From: Meconema thalassinum
Lineage: Eukaryota > Arthropoda > Insecta > Orthoptera > Tettigoniidae
Reading direction: 5' to 3'
NCBI GenBank assembly: GCA_946902985.2
Contig: OX336388.2
Span: 228,058,467-228,122,466 of the forward strand
DNA length: 64,000 nucleotides
Shown one piece after another: positions 19,480 to 31,700 of the stretch; positions within the stretch are counted from its first letter, which is position 1; each line of letters opens with the position of its first letter. Made by a program: the position numbers and the translations under genes. Under the pieces are notes generated by a model, which worked only from the letters and a program-made list of their open reading frames with translations, was not told the DNA's origin and did no database searches.

Positions 19480-22400
19480 TCACAAGAAATCCAGATAGTG
19501 GCCATATTTATCGTACAATTGTCCACTTTCACGAAGCTTCCAATGCTCTTTCTGCAGGTGATACCTGAGATGCAGGAACGAGAAATGTTGATCATTGTCC
19601 ATCACGAAGTGTACATATTGGCCCATTATCCACACAATGGCAGTCTGTTTAATTTGGGGGAAGGCGGTCACCGACAAACGAACCAACTTCCTGTCATCAA
19701 GGTCATCCGAGGGCACATTTAATAGTTGACATACTTTTCCCTTACACCACAGCCACGTGGAGGCAACTCGCGTGCATGATGTGAAGCGGTGTATCGCCGT
19801 ATCAGTTTGACCACATATAGTACACCATGGGTAAGCTTCAAGATGGATGGTATATCGCCGTAGAGCGGTTGGGATGAGATCGTTGAGGAAGATAAAAACT
19901 TGGGAGTGTACAGCAGAAGAAATGGACATAGCCCCAAAATTTTTCCAAACAGTGGGCCAATGGACATAGAGGGTGGTGGCCTCTATTCGCGGTTTGGAGT
20001 GTACCACTTGCCGCAACATGTTATAGATACTTTTCGTCGTTGGAACAATCCCTGATGGCATTTGGCGAACAGTTTCCAGAAGGTGCTGTTGATGGTCCCT
20101 AAATATCTTCGGCAAAGCTCTATCACAACCACGGGCTGTGTTTCGAATATCTTTGTATAGCGCTTTCGTAAAAGTGTCATGTTGGGAAAGAATGGTGATA
20201 TCGTTCTTGCAGAGGAGTGCACGGCATTTCATGCCATGAGCTGTTAGCCCTAGCCCGCCTTGCCGGGATGGGAGATACAACTGTTCCCGTTGTACTCGGA
20301 ACAAAAATCCTTGCCATATAAACCAACCTGTATATTTTGCCAATTGGCTCTCAAACATTTTGGGAAGTGGGAAAAGTTGTGCGACATACCATATTTTAGA
20401 GAGCGCAAACACGTTGAGGACCATGACCCGTTGCACTATATTGAGGTTTCTTTGACCAAATTGGATCAGGACTCCCCTAACTTTGGCAATGACCTTAGTC
20501 CAGTTAACTTGCACTGTGTCCAGAAGCGATTGCTTCCAGGTAATGCCAAGAATTTTCACCTCATTTACTATCCGGAACCAGGGCTGTGGGGTAATCACTG
20601 AGTTAGTATTGAGCGGAAGCAAAGCAGTTTTCTGGGGGTTCGATTGTGCTCCAGAGGCGATATGGTAGAGCTGAAGGACGCTATCGATGTGGGAGATGTC
20701 TTCTTCATTGCGGATCAATATTGATACGTCATCAGCATAGGCGCACATTCCAAAAACATGTGTGGACAGTTTGTAACCCTGTAGCTTCACCTGGGTAGTC
20801 CGAATGAACGGTTCAAGGCCAATGACAAAAAGTAGCATAGAAAGGGGACATCCTTGCCTAACTGATCGTTGTATTGGAATCAGAGGGGAAAGAAAACCGT
20901 TGACGAGCACTCTAGACGTAGCATTACAATTTATCATACGAATGTAGTCAATAAGGATTTCAGGAAATTCGAAGTGTTGCAAGACCATGTACAAGTATTC
21001 ATGACTGATGCGGTCGAAAGCTTTATCAAGATCTAAGGTGAGAAAACTCATTGGCTCAGTGGGGAGCATTTCGGCTTTTAGGTGTAGGTCCCGTAGTATC
21101 GCTAAGTTTGTTAACAGAGTTCTTCCAGGAATACTGCAACATTGTTCATCACCAATGATATCAGGTAGAACAGTCTTCAATCGGCATGCAAGTACTTTGG
21201 TAAGGACTTTATAGTCACTGCAGAGCAGAGTAACTGGTCGGAAGTCACCAACTGCCATGGGAGAGGATGTTTTTGGTATGAGGACTATGGTACCCTCGTG
21301 ATGTGATTGACAAAGAGCACGACGTTGGAGAATGGTACGCAGGACATGACAAAATTCTTTGCCAATGAGAGGCCAGAAGTGTTTATACATTTCATATGGC
21401 AGTCCATCAATGCCAGGTGAGCGGTTGTTTGGGAGTCGTTTAACCACAGAGTGAATCTCTTCATCCGTAATATCCACGCTGAGCAGAGTTTTGTTGTCCG
21501 GAGATAGTTTGGTACTGCAAGATGACAGCAATAGGGTCACCTGCTGTGGATCAATGGGAGCCTTAGCGTAGAACCGTTGATAAAATAATGATATTTCACT
21601 ACGTATAGCGTCAGGGGAGGTGACGACACTTCCAGTACTGGTGCGGAGGCGGTGGATATATTTACGTTGCCGCTCACGTTGTCCTTTGGCGATATGGTAT
21701 ACACTTGCACTTTCGTCCGGGAGCACTGTACGATCTTTTAAAGCCACGTTGATATGAGCGAGCGTTCGTTGCTGTAGAGACAGGAGCTTGGTTTTAACTT
21801 CCCGGATCTGGTCATATAAACGCTCCCCAGCATCAGATCTTTGCTGGAGCTGGCGAAGAACTCCATAGTAAAATTCAACTGTATCCCGTCTTTCCCGACC
21901 TCGTTGGTAAGATATGTTCTTAAAGACGCGGCGGATCCCTGGTTTAACTAAAATATCCCACCAGTCTGTGCAGTCGCGAAATTTGCATTTTTGTTGGACC
22001 CATCGCATCCAGTGTTGTCTGAAAATATCTTGGCATTCCTCCTCCAGTAACAGCGAGCAATTCAGCTTCCAATAACCTCTTCCTATGTGAAATATGGGAT
22101 GGGGGTAAGAGATTGTACATACGACAGCATGATGGTTAGTGAAACTGGCAGGAATCACTTCATATCGTCTAGGCTGGATAAGTTCCTGTGAAAAGTAGAT
22201 GCGGTCAAGTCGTGATGAGGAGTTGTGACTTATACAGGTGTAATGGGGCAGGGGCACCCTTAAACTATCCACAGCATCAATGAGGTGTAGGGAGGTAAGA
22301 AGGGTCCTAAGAGCCGGGTTGACACCTCTGTATGGACTAGTGGAATCCTCTGGGCGTTGAATACAATTGAAATCCCCTGCAAGAATAAGTTTTTCCTTAA

Positions 22401-22857
22401 CGTCGTGCAGATGAGGCAGTATACTCTGTTGAAAGAACATTTTCCGTTCCACACGTTTATTAGACCCGGATGGGGCATATACATTTATCAGGGTGGTATT
22501 GTTTATGTGTCCAGATATTATGCGTCCTGATGGATGACATAGCACACCTGCGAGTGGGATATCATGTCTTATGAGGAATCCGGTCCCTCTATTCGTATTA
22601 CCGGTATTGATGTATTGTTTGTAGAAGGCAGATATGGGTAAACACGGTATAGCAACTTCTTGAATGAAAGCAATGTCAATGTCAGCATCTCGAAGGAATC
22701 TCTCCAACAGTTGAAATTTCAGAGGGCATTCTATTACATTGATATTCACAGTGGCCACAGTGAGAAATTGCGCCATTAAGAGAAGTATAAAAGCTGTGCT
22801 AGACATACTGGAAGGTGGACTCGAAAGAAGACACAGGTGAGAATTATCCTGGTGCAC
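19480..22857 (-). CDS. LINE ORF2: apurinic-type endonuclease and reverse transcriptase
   Basis: An open frame of 1,125 codons, complete in length for the family. The endonuclease spans residues ~35-260: QEV with catalytic Glu67, LAGDFNC (Asp162), DRIYF (Asp218) and NHHAV (His242/243). The reverse transcriptase spans ~480-760: SPGIDGLPYEMYKHFWP, DFRPVTLLCSDYKVL, the TLDLDKAFDRISHEYL Asp box and CAYADD (707-710). A CX2CX7HX4C knuckle (CTICG...H...C) sits near the C-terminus. It nicks target DNA and primes cDNA synthesis from LINE RNA. The frame opens at a GTG (22857); the first ATG is codon 18 (22806). It overlaps the ORF1 stop (TAG/GTG), suggesting termination-reinitiation. No inactivating lesion was seen. 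Confidence 0.85.
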   Translation of the reverse strand: MHQDNSHLCLLSSPPSSMSSTAFILLLMAQFLTVATVNINVIECPLKFQLLERFLRDADIDIAFIQEVAIPCLPISAFYKQYINTGNTNRGTGFLIRHDIPLAGVLCHPSGRIISGHINNTTLINVYAPSGSNKRVERKMFFQQSILPHLHDVKEKLILAGDFNCIQRPEDSTSPYRGVNPALRTLLTSLHLIDAVDSLRVPLPHYTCISHNSSSRLDRIYFSQELIQPRRYEVIPASFTNHHAVVCTISYPHPIFHIGRGYWKLNCSLLLEEECQDIFRQHWMRWVQQKCKFRDCTDWWDILVKPGIRRVFKNISYQRGRERRDTVEFYYGVLRQLQQRSDAGERLYDQIREVKTKLLSLQQRTLAHINVALKDRTVLPDESASVYHIAKGQRERQRKYIHRLRTSTGSVVTSPDAIRSEISLFYQRFYAKAPIDPQQVTLLLSSCSTKLSPDNKTLLSVDITDEEIHSVVKRLPNNRSPGIDGLPYEMYKHFWPLIGKEFCHVLRTILQRRALCQSHHEGTIVLIPKTSSPMAVGDFRPVTLLCSDYKVLTKVLACRLKTVLPDIIGDEQCCSIPGRTLLTNLAILRDLHLKAEMLPTEPMSFLTLDLDKAFDRISHEYLYMVLQHFEFPEILIDYIRMINCNATSRVLVNGFLSPLIPIQRSVRQGCPLSMLLFVIGLEPFIRTTQVKLQGYKLSTHVFGMCAYADDVSILIRNEEDISHIDSVLQLYHIASGAQSNPQKTALLPLNTNSVITPQPWFRIVNEVKILGITWKQSLLDTVQVNWTKVIAKVRGVLIQFGQRNLNIVQRVMVLNVFALSKIWYVAQLFPLPKMFESQLAKYTGWFIWQGFLFRVQREQLYLPSRQGGLGLTAHGMKCRALLCKNDITILSQHDTFTKALYKDIRNTARGCDRALPKIFRDHQQHLLETVRQMPSGIVPTTKSIYNMLRQVVHSKPRIEATTLYVHWPTVWKNFGAMSISSAVHSQVFIFLNDLIPTALRRYTIHLEAYPWCTICGQTDTAIHRFTSCTRVASTWLWCKGKVCQLLNVPSDDLDDRKLVRLSVTAFPQIKQTAIVWIMGQYVHFVMDNDQHFSFLHLRYHLQKEHWKLRESGQLYDKYGHYLDFL

Positions 22858-23963
22858 TATGTGAAATTAGGTTGAGATAGTTCCTTTTGACTGCCATTCA
22901 TAGGCCGGCTGTCATCGGTTGAGAGCGTTCTTGGGTCCCTAGATGACGTAGAAAGAAGATTTTGTTTCTTTTTCACAGCTGCGGAAACGTTTGTGGAGCC
23001 AGTTTTATTCTTCGGGGCTGGTACGGCAATCGAGGCATTTGTTTTAATCTTCTTAGAGACGTTCTCGGATCCCCGATCAACATTCTTAAGTGAGTCGGTA
23101 GGGACCAGCGAAGTCGGGGGCAGTGAAGACAAAATTTCTGTGGCAGCCTGTAGTAACGGCAGAGTTGGTTCTAAGGCTGCGATACAGGTTGCCGAGAGCA
23201 CAGGGGCACTCTGTGTCTCGCAGCTCTGGTCAGGGCAAGGTAGTTCTGCGTCAGATGTATCCGAGGTCACTCCTGGTGTTGTCTCAGCTGACTGATCAAT
23301 GAACATGTTTTCATATGACGTTTGCTGCGTCACAACTTCCGAGTATTGTACACGTCGTTGTTGTGTAGGAGTTATACCGAGGGGAATCATTTTCTTTGGG
23401 CAGTTAATACGCAGATGTGTGGTAGCATTGCAAATTAAACAGGTCTGTTTCTGTCCATTATACGTTATATAGCCAGAATGGCCACCAAAAGCCTCAGTGG
23501 AGGGGATATCTTGCTTGATTTCCATAGTTACGGCACGTATTCCATTATACACCGGGAACTGATAAGCAGAAGACCATTGTTCTTTCCTGACGTCACTCAC
23601 AGTGCCATATTTCGACAGAACGGATTTGAAAATTTCAGGGGGTACTTCGAGTGGGACATTAAATATACGCACTGTGGTAAAATTGGAATCCGCTGTGGAG
23701 AGCTTAACATTGGTCATTTCGCCTGAATCATACTGAAATTTAATAGGATCTGCAAAAGTATTTAACAATTTCTGATAAATAGATATGGTGATTACCTTGA
23801 TTTACATGGTTTTTTCGTGCGCATTTAACTGGATGGCTTCTACTTGGTCGACAGTCAACCGGAGGGTATCGCCAATCCAGCGGTGAATTTCTCCTGGTGA
23901 GGGGCGAGAACTCTGCCTGTCCCATTGGCATCGTACGGTGTTTTTTCTCTGGTATCCGGACAT
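22857..23963 (-). pseudogene. LINE ORF1 (nucleic-acid-binding protein) with one premature stop
   Basis: The frame from ATG at 23963 (MSGYQRKNTVRCQWDRQ) is open to 23805, meets TAA at 23804-23802, and continues in the same frame without another stop to TAG at 22859-22857. Recognisable parts are WDRQ and VDQVEAIQLN before the stop, then FTTVRIFNVPLEVPPEIFK (RRM-like), YQFPVYNGIRAVTMEI, a CLICNATTHLRINC zinc knuckle (CX2CX4HX4C), and a Ser/Thr-rich C-terminus. Known ORF1 proteins coat LINE RNA as a ribonucleoprotein. A single nonsense change explains the break, so the copy is young or recently dead. Readthrough is possible but unproven. Confidence 0.75.
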
Positions 23964-24483
23964 GATTTTCAGCGGGGTTTTCTGGGTTTCTGGTTTTGTT
24001 GTCCTATCTGGAACACTACTTAAAAAAAATATTGTCCGAATGACACACGGAAGGTCAGTACACACGTGGAACTAAGGAAGCACCGGTATTAGGAACCGTA
24101 ACCTCTTCCAATGCGGTCACACAGCGCGCACACACGTACCGCACTCGGCCACGACCAGTGACCAACTCTGCTACTCGCGCACTCTCGTTCAGACGCAGAC
24201 GCAACCGTTCACTATCTTCAAAAGCCGCTATCTGAAGAAAATAATCCAATTCATTATCAATAAAATCAATATAGCACATTCGTATATGTTCATACTGTTA
24301 TTATATTTTATTGTCAGAACTCGGTTAATGTATGTTTTCAATTACATGGAAGCTTATTAAATAACTTACATTTTAATGGACTTCTCACCGCCATTTTGTC
24401 ATGAGCCCAGGTGGATTGTGCGCATGCGTGAGGGGAAAGAATTCTGCTATTTTCTATATTTATTTAAAAATATACCATAATAT

Positions 24484-27400
24484 TGTACCCATGTGAGTAA
24501 TCTCGATGGATAATATGCATCTGCCTCCAGCTAGCATCAGCTCTCAGGCGTGTACGGTAACCCCAATTTAGCAGTGCATATTTTGGATTTGAGGCAAAAA
24601 GGTATCAACTCTACAATGATAAGGCACAACTCTATTCTAAAACTTTAATTCAGTAAAATAAATCATGGCTTCAAACACAAAACAATACCCAAAAAGCATA
24701 AAATAAAGCAAACAAAATTTTTACTTCCACAATCCACAAGTAAACAAATATAAAATCACAACAAAGTCATACCTAGCCATAAGGCTTTACCCTTCTGTGA
24801 ACTTCACAAGGATATACTAGTGCGCTGATGCACCTACGACTTCAAAACAAACTGTACATTAACATAACAGTCATACAATGTGACTTCTTTAATATTACAA
24901 CAAGGATTATTCCTTAAACCTCTTTATGTTAAACAATTATGTGTGCCGTGCGTGTTTTTATATTTTTCTTCTCACCAATGAAATGCTTTGCATGCATTTA
25001 CCTATTTGGACGTTGCACCAAAATCAACGTGCAACTCCATAATTATGTAAGCTACCCCCTACACATCCTCCAATTATATGGTTTCACCGCATGATGTCTG
25101 TGATTCCTAGATAAAACGTTACGTTATAGCTTATGTCGGATTGTACGATAGGCTACCTCGCGCTCATGGCGATTGGCATCTAGTCACCAACTACATGACT
25201 TGGCTCCAGTGACAGTACAAATATATCATGTAACTATTCGTCAGATAGCTAAAATAATGAACCATCAGGATGAACTATAATTATCCATGTGTTCACAAAC
25301 CACATGGCTCTAATACTCAACATAACAATCTTGCATTATATGTCCTTTTAACAAGGTCTAGAATCTCTTCCCTTTATAACTTGCCTGAGCGGCCCGGGTG
25401 GCTAGCACCGACCCTCGGCTAAGGAAGTCGCTACACAATAGAAAGTGGAATGGGTCGTTTCACCAATTATCTCGACCTTTCTAAAAGTTTGAAAGCTTCC
25501 CTCTCTAAGCAGCGAAGATTTACAAGACAAATACTGTGTCCTGACCGACACACATGTTCCCAAAGGATCTTAATTGACTATTATGCCAACAGGTATTGAA
25601 TGAGCTTTTGTAATTATTCCTACGTCGAGGATAACGATTAATTAATGGCCTCACATGGGTCCATTCAACATGAAGGTTCGGGGTTCGCAATGCATGAGCT
25701 TGGCGGTTTGACCGATGTCTCAAGTATAATATAGGCGCAGAAAACCACTGTCGCCATGAGTTTTCGCTGCCAACGAGCGTAAATAACTCATCAATAAGTT
25801 CTCGGGAAATCATAGAGCTGCGAGGTGTCCTTGTTTCCTCGACTCTGTCAAGATTCCAGTCCGGAACACATTTCAATCCTTTCTTCAGAGTTAGGGTCCA
25901 ACACTAAAACTCTGGAATTAATAATATCTCCAACAATGTCCACGACATAGGGGAATTCATACGTAGAATAGACTATCTGGCCCCTAATGCTCCATGCTAC
26001 GACACTCCGACCTATAATATTAAGAGAAATCTAACATTTACTCTATAAGCTTCTCAATTAAGCTGCAAATTCAATTCACTAAAAGCTCTTTCATTACTGG
26101 TATCATTACTGAATATCTGCAATATTCTGATATAAAACTTCTCTCCATAATTACTGAAATGTAATCTCACTGTAACATCTTCCTGCTTAGATTGATAAGT
26201 CTTGCAATTAGCGTTAATAATTCTCGCTTACAACATTTATTTGTTTCCTGATGTGTTCATTCATACTCTTAATAACCATTATTATTATTATCATCATTTC
26301 TCACTGACATAAATGACCAAAATCATTATTTATTTTTATTATTATATAAATTACCAAAATTTCCGACATAGCTAGACGTTTTAAACTCGAACAATCGCGT
26401 TCGTTGCATTTACATAACTGATTGCCATTCTTAATTCATAGTGGGAATAATCACTCCACTTAATGATGCAAATTAACATTTCAACTCTATCAAAATCAAC
26501 TCAATACTGATTAAACATGGAGGATCAGCCTCCTAACTGATTTTTACTGGCATCTATAAGGAATTCACAATATCTTTACGGAATCACAGACATGCAGCGG
26601 TCCATACTTCTACATAATCATAACCATAATTTGTGGGGTACTTACATCTCTATAGGCATCTAAGGTGGCTCCGACCAATCATATTCTTCCATGTCGCCCG
26701 CCATAATGGGTTTAACGCGACATATTTCTCTTGTTTACACACATTTGATTACACATAATTTCTATCACCAACACGACACGTTGCATACCTTTCAGGAAGT
26801 TATCACTCCCCAAACATATGAAACACTTCATCAAACACTACTTTAAATGATATTTTTACATATGCATTACACTGAACACTCGTCACTTTATACACACTTC
26901 AATGCTGAAATTCCCTAGCAGAGATCGAAATTGCAGGTGTCGACGGCATCTTACGTTACCAACTCCTGATTGAAAGTCTGGTTATCTGCTCTCGGAACTC
27001 TCCAACAGTTTTATGACGATCATCCCTACAGTAAGCGTCCTGCGTTACATCAATACGCTGGCTCCCAAACATGAGCGTTAACATCTGGTACTCTCATGGC
27101 AATACCAAACACTTAGTAGAGTTTCTTTCGCGCATTCTATCGTAGTTACACATATACGATTAGTTAATACTATACACACTGCGCTTAATAAAGTTCAACA
27201 CTTTCACAAATAATTATATACAATAGTTCTACCGTTAGTCTCTACGGTGCTTCATAACTGAACACGTCATAGTTCGTGCTGCTGATTATGCCTGTATCAC
27301 GACTATTATTCATACAAGCATGTTTACTGTTTCTTTTACACATACCAGTCTTTGTTCGGCGTCTTGATGAATAGATCCGTCATGCGTTTTGCCTTGACGA

Positions 27401-28528
27401 ACTTGCTTCAACCTGGCTGTAGCTGACTGAAGTTTCACTCGAAGACTGCACGTAACTTATTTGAAGACTTCTGTATCCGGCTTACACGCTGTCTCGTACT
27501 GCTGCATATTTGCTGCATACTGATTGCAACTTATTGCCATTGTGCTACAATTGACAATTGAGTAAGACTGTAACTGGCTGTAACTGCGCTTGGCGGCATG
27601 TAGACTGCGTGACAACTGAGTTTCAACTTCGACTGCGCTTGCCTGACTTACAACTGAGCATAGCTGAGTAGGACTGAGAGCTCCTCCTGGGGTCTACTCC
27701 CTTATATCGGATTTCCACAGAAAGTAGAGCAACATCTTCCCGCGAAATCTTGGCTCCTCTCACAGCATGATTCAGGTCTTCAAACCATGATCATTGTGTT
27801 CCTCTCTCTTCACAGGTCCCAAAACTATCTGTGTGCAAAGGAATCGCTCGTCCAATTAATTAATATTAATTCCTTTCTCCATGGCGTGGGACGCTACCTA
27901 ACGGGAAACCCCCGGCAACATCTTCACATCCATCCGCGAACAATGGTCGTTTTACAGTCCTTACGCACATCATTAAATATGCACCAATTTCGCAGGTAAA
28001 AGACTCTAAAATTATCTTCTTGCCAAAATATTCACCTGTGTGCAACTCTCATCTCGATTCGTTACTCCAATCACGAGTAATCAATGATTTTTCTGGGCAT
28101 TTCTCCGCCCCTACTCCAAATCCATTCTCCGTCGGGGAATAACTATGTCATTATTCAGGCCTCACCCCTGCTCCAGACGACATAATGGGGTCACAGAGAT
28201 GGACGTGGCTCCACTGGGACCAACCCACAATTCTGGGCCAATTAGTAAATGTCATCTCTGCCCTCCTCTGTGCTTCAAGCTCCAATAGCTTACACCAAAT
28301 CGTCTTATAATGATATAATCTGCTCATTATTTCCTACATTATTTTACTAAATAATGCCATTTCATCAAAAATCACACCAGTGATTAAATATACATTTCTT
28401 TCAAGGGGTTTTTACCAAGAAACTCCCTCTACAGATCTCTGGTTCGCTTCCTGGTGGAACCTTTATACTGAGATCACAGTCTCTGAGAACCATGTTCGAT
28501 TCCAGTCAGCATAACCCCATCGGGTTCA
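24484..28528 (-). repeat. 3' LTR (4,045 bp)
   Basis: Identical to the 5' LTR in every line I compared, including the 118-codon open frame and all boundary bases. The promoter lies 853 bp into the LTR (U3), leaving about 3.2 kb of R and U5. AATAAA signals on the minus strand lie at 26340-26335, 26334-26329 and 26241-26236, more than 1.3 kb past the start site, so R may also be long. Lengths of this order are far above the few hundred to ~2,000 bp usual for insect gypsy elements. Confidence 0.93.
27644..27708 (-). promoter_or_regulatory. Core promoter in the 3' LTR (TATA, Inr, DPE)
   Basis: Minus strand: GATATAAG with the first T of TATAAG at 27706, then TCAGTC (27677-27672) with the A at 27675, then AGTCA at 27648-27644. 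Relative to that A as +1, TATA starts at -31, the initiator fits TCAKTY, and AGTCA at +28 to +32 fits the RGWYV downstream element. All three spacings are canonical for arthropod RNA polymerase II. From here it would transcribe out of the element toward lower coordinates. Confidence 0.75.
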
Positions 28529-28540
28529 TGTTCCCCTTGC
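28529..28540 (-). promoter_or_regulatory. Polypurine tract next to the 3' LTR
   Basis: The minus strand reads CAAGGGGAACA immediately before the LTR starts with TGAACCC at 28528. A purine run abutting the 3' LTR is where plus-strand DNA synthesis starts in LTR elements. The short CA at its edge is tolerated in many elements. Confidence 0.6.
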
Positions 28541-28719
28541 AAAACTTATAAAAGTCCAATGCAAGTGGCTTATATAAGTAACCAGCTGACTGTCGACCAC
28601 CGTCTGTGTTTACGTCTGGGGTCCTTCACCTTGTCTGGCTGCGAGTGGGTTAGTAGTGTTCCCCCTTCCACACTCGGCCTTGTTTCTGAGCTGTCTATTC
28701 TCCCTGCGAAGGGTCGCGT

Positions 28720-31700
28720 TTACAGCCTCAACCTCTCTGGCCACTCTGACCTTTCTTCATAGAATTCTCGCAAACACTGGCATTCTTTCTGCTCTCCGCT
28801 TACACTGGGTAAACTGTCTGCTTCTCGTCCCGTCTCGCCGTTCCAACATTCAGGTCTGCCTGTTTGGCTGCCTCCGCTCTCCACGTTGAGTTGGGTGTGC
28901 GTTACTAATTCTTCTTCTGGTTCGTCGAATTCTTCTGGCGAGTAATAAACTTTTAAGTTGGCTATGTTCATAACGACCTCGTTTCCATTCTCTAGATGCC
29001 TTAACCTGTATGCATTGTTCTGGAGGTCTCTTATCACCTCGAACGGGCCGTGGTAAGCAAAAATAAACTTTTTATACTTCCGTGCCTCTGGATCTGAACT
29101 GGCGGGTTTCTTAATTAAAACTTTCTGTCCCACGAGAAGCGGTTTATGATACCTCTTCGCACGATTCCTTCTCTGACGTCTCTCCGCCTGTGCTTTGAGA
29201 TATTCAAAGGTTCGTTGGATCCTCAATTCTCTACCGGGCTGTGCGTCTACTGGTAATGGAATAACACCATTCCACGGTCTCTCTGGTCTCTGATCCAGAT
29301 GTAGAGTAACGGGAACCTGACCTGTCGCCTCATGTACAGTATTATTTATACAGTATTCAATGACTTCTAGAAATTCAATCCAACGCCAATTCGCTTCAGA
29401 ACAGTAGATCTTCATGTATTTCTGGATCTCTCTCATTACTCTTTCAACGGGACTTGCCTCAGGATGGCGAATGGTAGATAAAATCTGCCTAATTCCTAGA
29501 GTTTCCAGTTCTCGACGAAATTCTGCACTAGTAAAGCAACTTCCGTGGTCCGAGAGAATGTTATCCGGCTTCCCAAGAATCGGAATAACTCTCTCTTTCA
29601 GGCGCTTCAAGGCCTGTTTTGAACTTGTCTTTTGAATGGGGCACAGCACCACCATTTTCGAAAATACATCCATGGCTACAAAAATGTGTCTATTGCCTCT
29701 ACGTGCTCTAGGCAATGGTCCAAAGTTGTCGATACTCAATAGCTGCCTTGGCTTCTCTGGCAATAACGGGATAGGTCGTTGCCTCATTAAAAAGGGATTC
29801 GGCTTTACCCTTTGGCAAAGATCACATGTTCTAATAGCATTTCTCACCGTTTCTCTCAATTTTGGCCAAGTAAATGCTTCCTTCAACAGAGCACAAATTT
29901 TATCTATTCCAGGATGTCCAAATGCTCTGTGGGCTAGCCATACTAATCTCCTCTGCAAAGATGCAGGAATTACAATCCTTTGACGTGTGTGATCCACATC
30001 GTCCCACTTGTGTAATATCTGATTATACCATACATAATCTGTTGCCAATGCCTCCGCCTCTCTGTATATCGCAGTTCCCCTTGCTAAGCGTCCCTCGAAG
30101 TAATCGATTATCATCTTCAACCATGGGTCTTCGCGTTGTAGGTTGGTAATATTCCTTAAGTCATCCAACGTCTTCTGATCTCGATTCTCAATCTGGACCG
30201 CTAGTACTTCTTCTTCTCTAGGGTAACGACTTAATATGTCCGGTATTACATTCTCTTTCCCTGGACAGTATTCTATTTCCACATTAAATTGCTGGATATA
30301 CAGGGACCATCTTGTCAATCTCTGACTAGACAAATCTGTCTTTAACAAAAATGTTAAAGCTTTATGGTCTGTTCTCAGAACTATTCGGAAGCCGTACACG
30401 AGTTTATGCCACGATTGCAACGCGTACAAAATTGCGAGGAATTCTATCTCTGTGATCGTGTAGTTTTTCTCATGGGCTTTCAGTCTTCTGCTTATAAAAG
30501 CGATAAAAATTTTCTTCTCAGGCTGGTCAACATTTTCCTGGAATAGCATCGCTCCAATCCCAATAAGTGATGCATCCGTCTGTATGATAAACTTCTGGGT
30601 ATAATCTGGGTATCCCAGTTTCACATATTCCAAAAGCATTTGTTTTGACCTCACGAATGCTTCCTGACATTGCTCCGTCCAATTCCATCTGCCGCCTTTC
30701 TTCAATAGGTCCTGCAGTGGTGCTACTGTCGCAGTATAGTTTGGGCAGTGGTTCGAAAAGAATCCAATTACTCCCAAATACTGTCGGACGTGCTTTACTT
30801 TCGTGGGTCGAGGGAAATTCCGAATTACCTCCAATTTATCTGGATTAGGCTTCACTCCATTTGCATCAATAACATGCCCTAGGAATTTAACTTCCCTCTG
30901 ACAGAAGTGCGATTTCTTGATATTGACCTTAAAGTTCGCTTCTCGAAGGTCATCTAGCAACTTCTTCAGGTCTCTCATGTGCTCCTCCAGAGATTCTGAT
31001 GTGAGTAGAATGTCGTCTACATATCTGATGGTACTCTCTTTAACCTCATCTGATAGATTGCGATCTAACGCTCTTATCAGGGCTGAACCAGCTGTTTTCA
31101 ACCCAAAAGGTAGCCTTAAAAATGTGAATGTATGTTGATCAAACATAAATCCTGTCAACAGACTAGTTTTCTTCTCTAATTCCAGATGGTGGAAACTGGA
31201 TGTGATATCCAAATTTGAGAATATAGTTTTCCCTCTAAACTTCCTGAGGATCTCTTTAATAGGTGGCACTTGGTCAAATTCCGGAATAACTCTCAAATTT
31301 AAGCGTCTCAGGTCCAAGCAAACTCTGACAGATCCGTCTGACTTTGGTACAATTACCAATGGACTTACATAAGGCGTAGGTGTTTTCTCAATAACGCCGG
31401 CCTCCAACATCTCCTGAATTGCCTCTTTCACTTTAGCATAATGCTTTTCAGCTATAGGGTAGGGTTTCTGCCTAAATGGTGTCCAATCACTGACTTGAAA
31501 AGCATAAGTGAAGTTCTTTATCCGACCAGGTCTCGAATCAAAGACTTCCTCCTGTTCCAGTAATAACTGCTTTAAATTTTCCTTCTCTTTTAGCCCAATT
31601 TTCGCTTCTTCTAGCTTCTCCGAAATGTATTCTTCCAATTTGGGTTCCAGATCTTTTTCCAAGTCTGTAGCTAGTGTTTTGAGCTCCGCTTCTAACTGCT

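Larger units (their letters stand above)
19413..24280 (-). mobile_element. Nearly intact L1/Tx1-like LINE
   Basis: The minus-strand order is a 5' leader (about 24280-23964), ORF1 (23963-22857), ORF2 (22857-19480), a ~57-bp 3' UTR and an A10 tail (19422-19413). An endonuclease before the reverse transcriptase, a CCHC knuckle in ORF1 and a C-terminal CCHC in ORF2 all fit the L1/Tx1 group. Tx1-type ORF1 proteins typically have a W-DRQ N-terminal box and a VRVFNLPPEVP-type RRM-like block, and degraded forms of both are visible. The 5' boundary and target duplication could not be fixed; the stretch 24281-24483 to the right holds nothing recognised. Confidence 0.75.
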
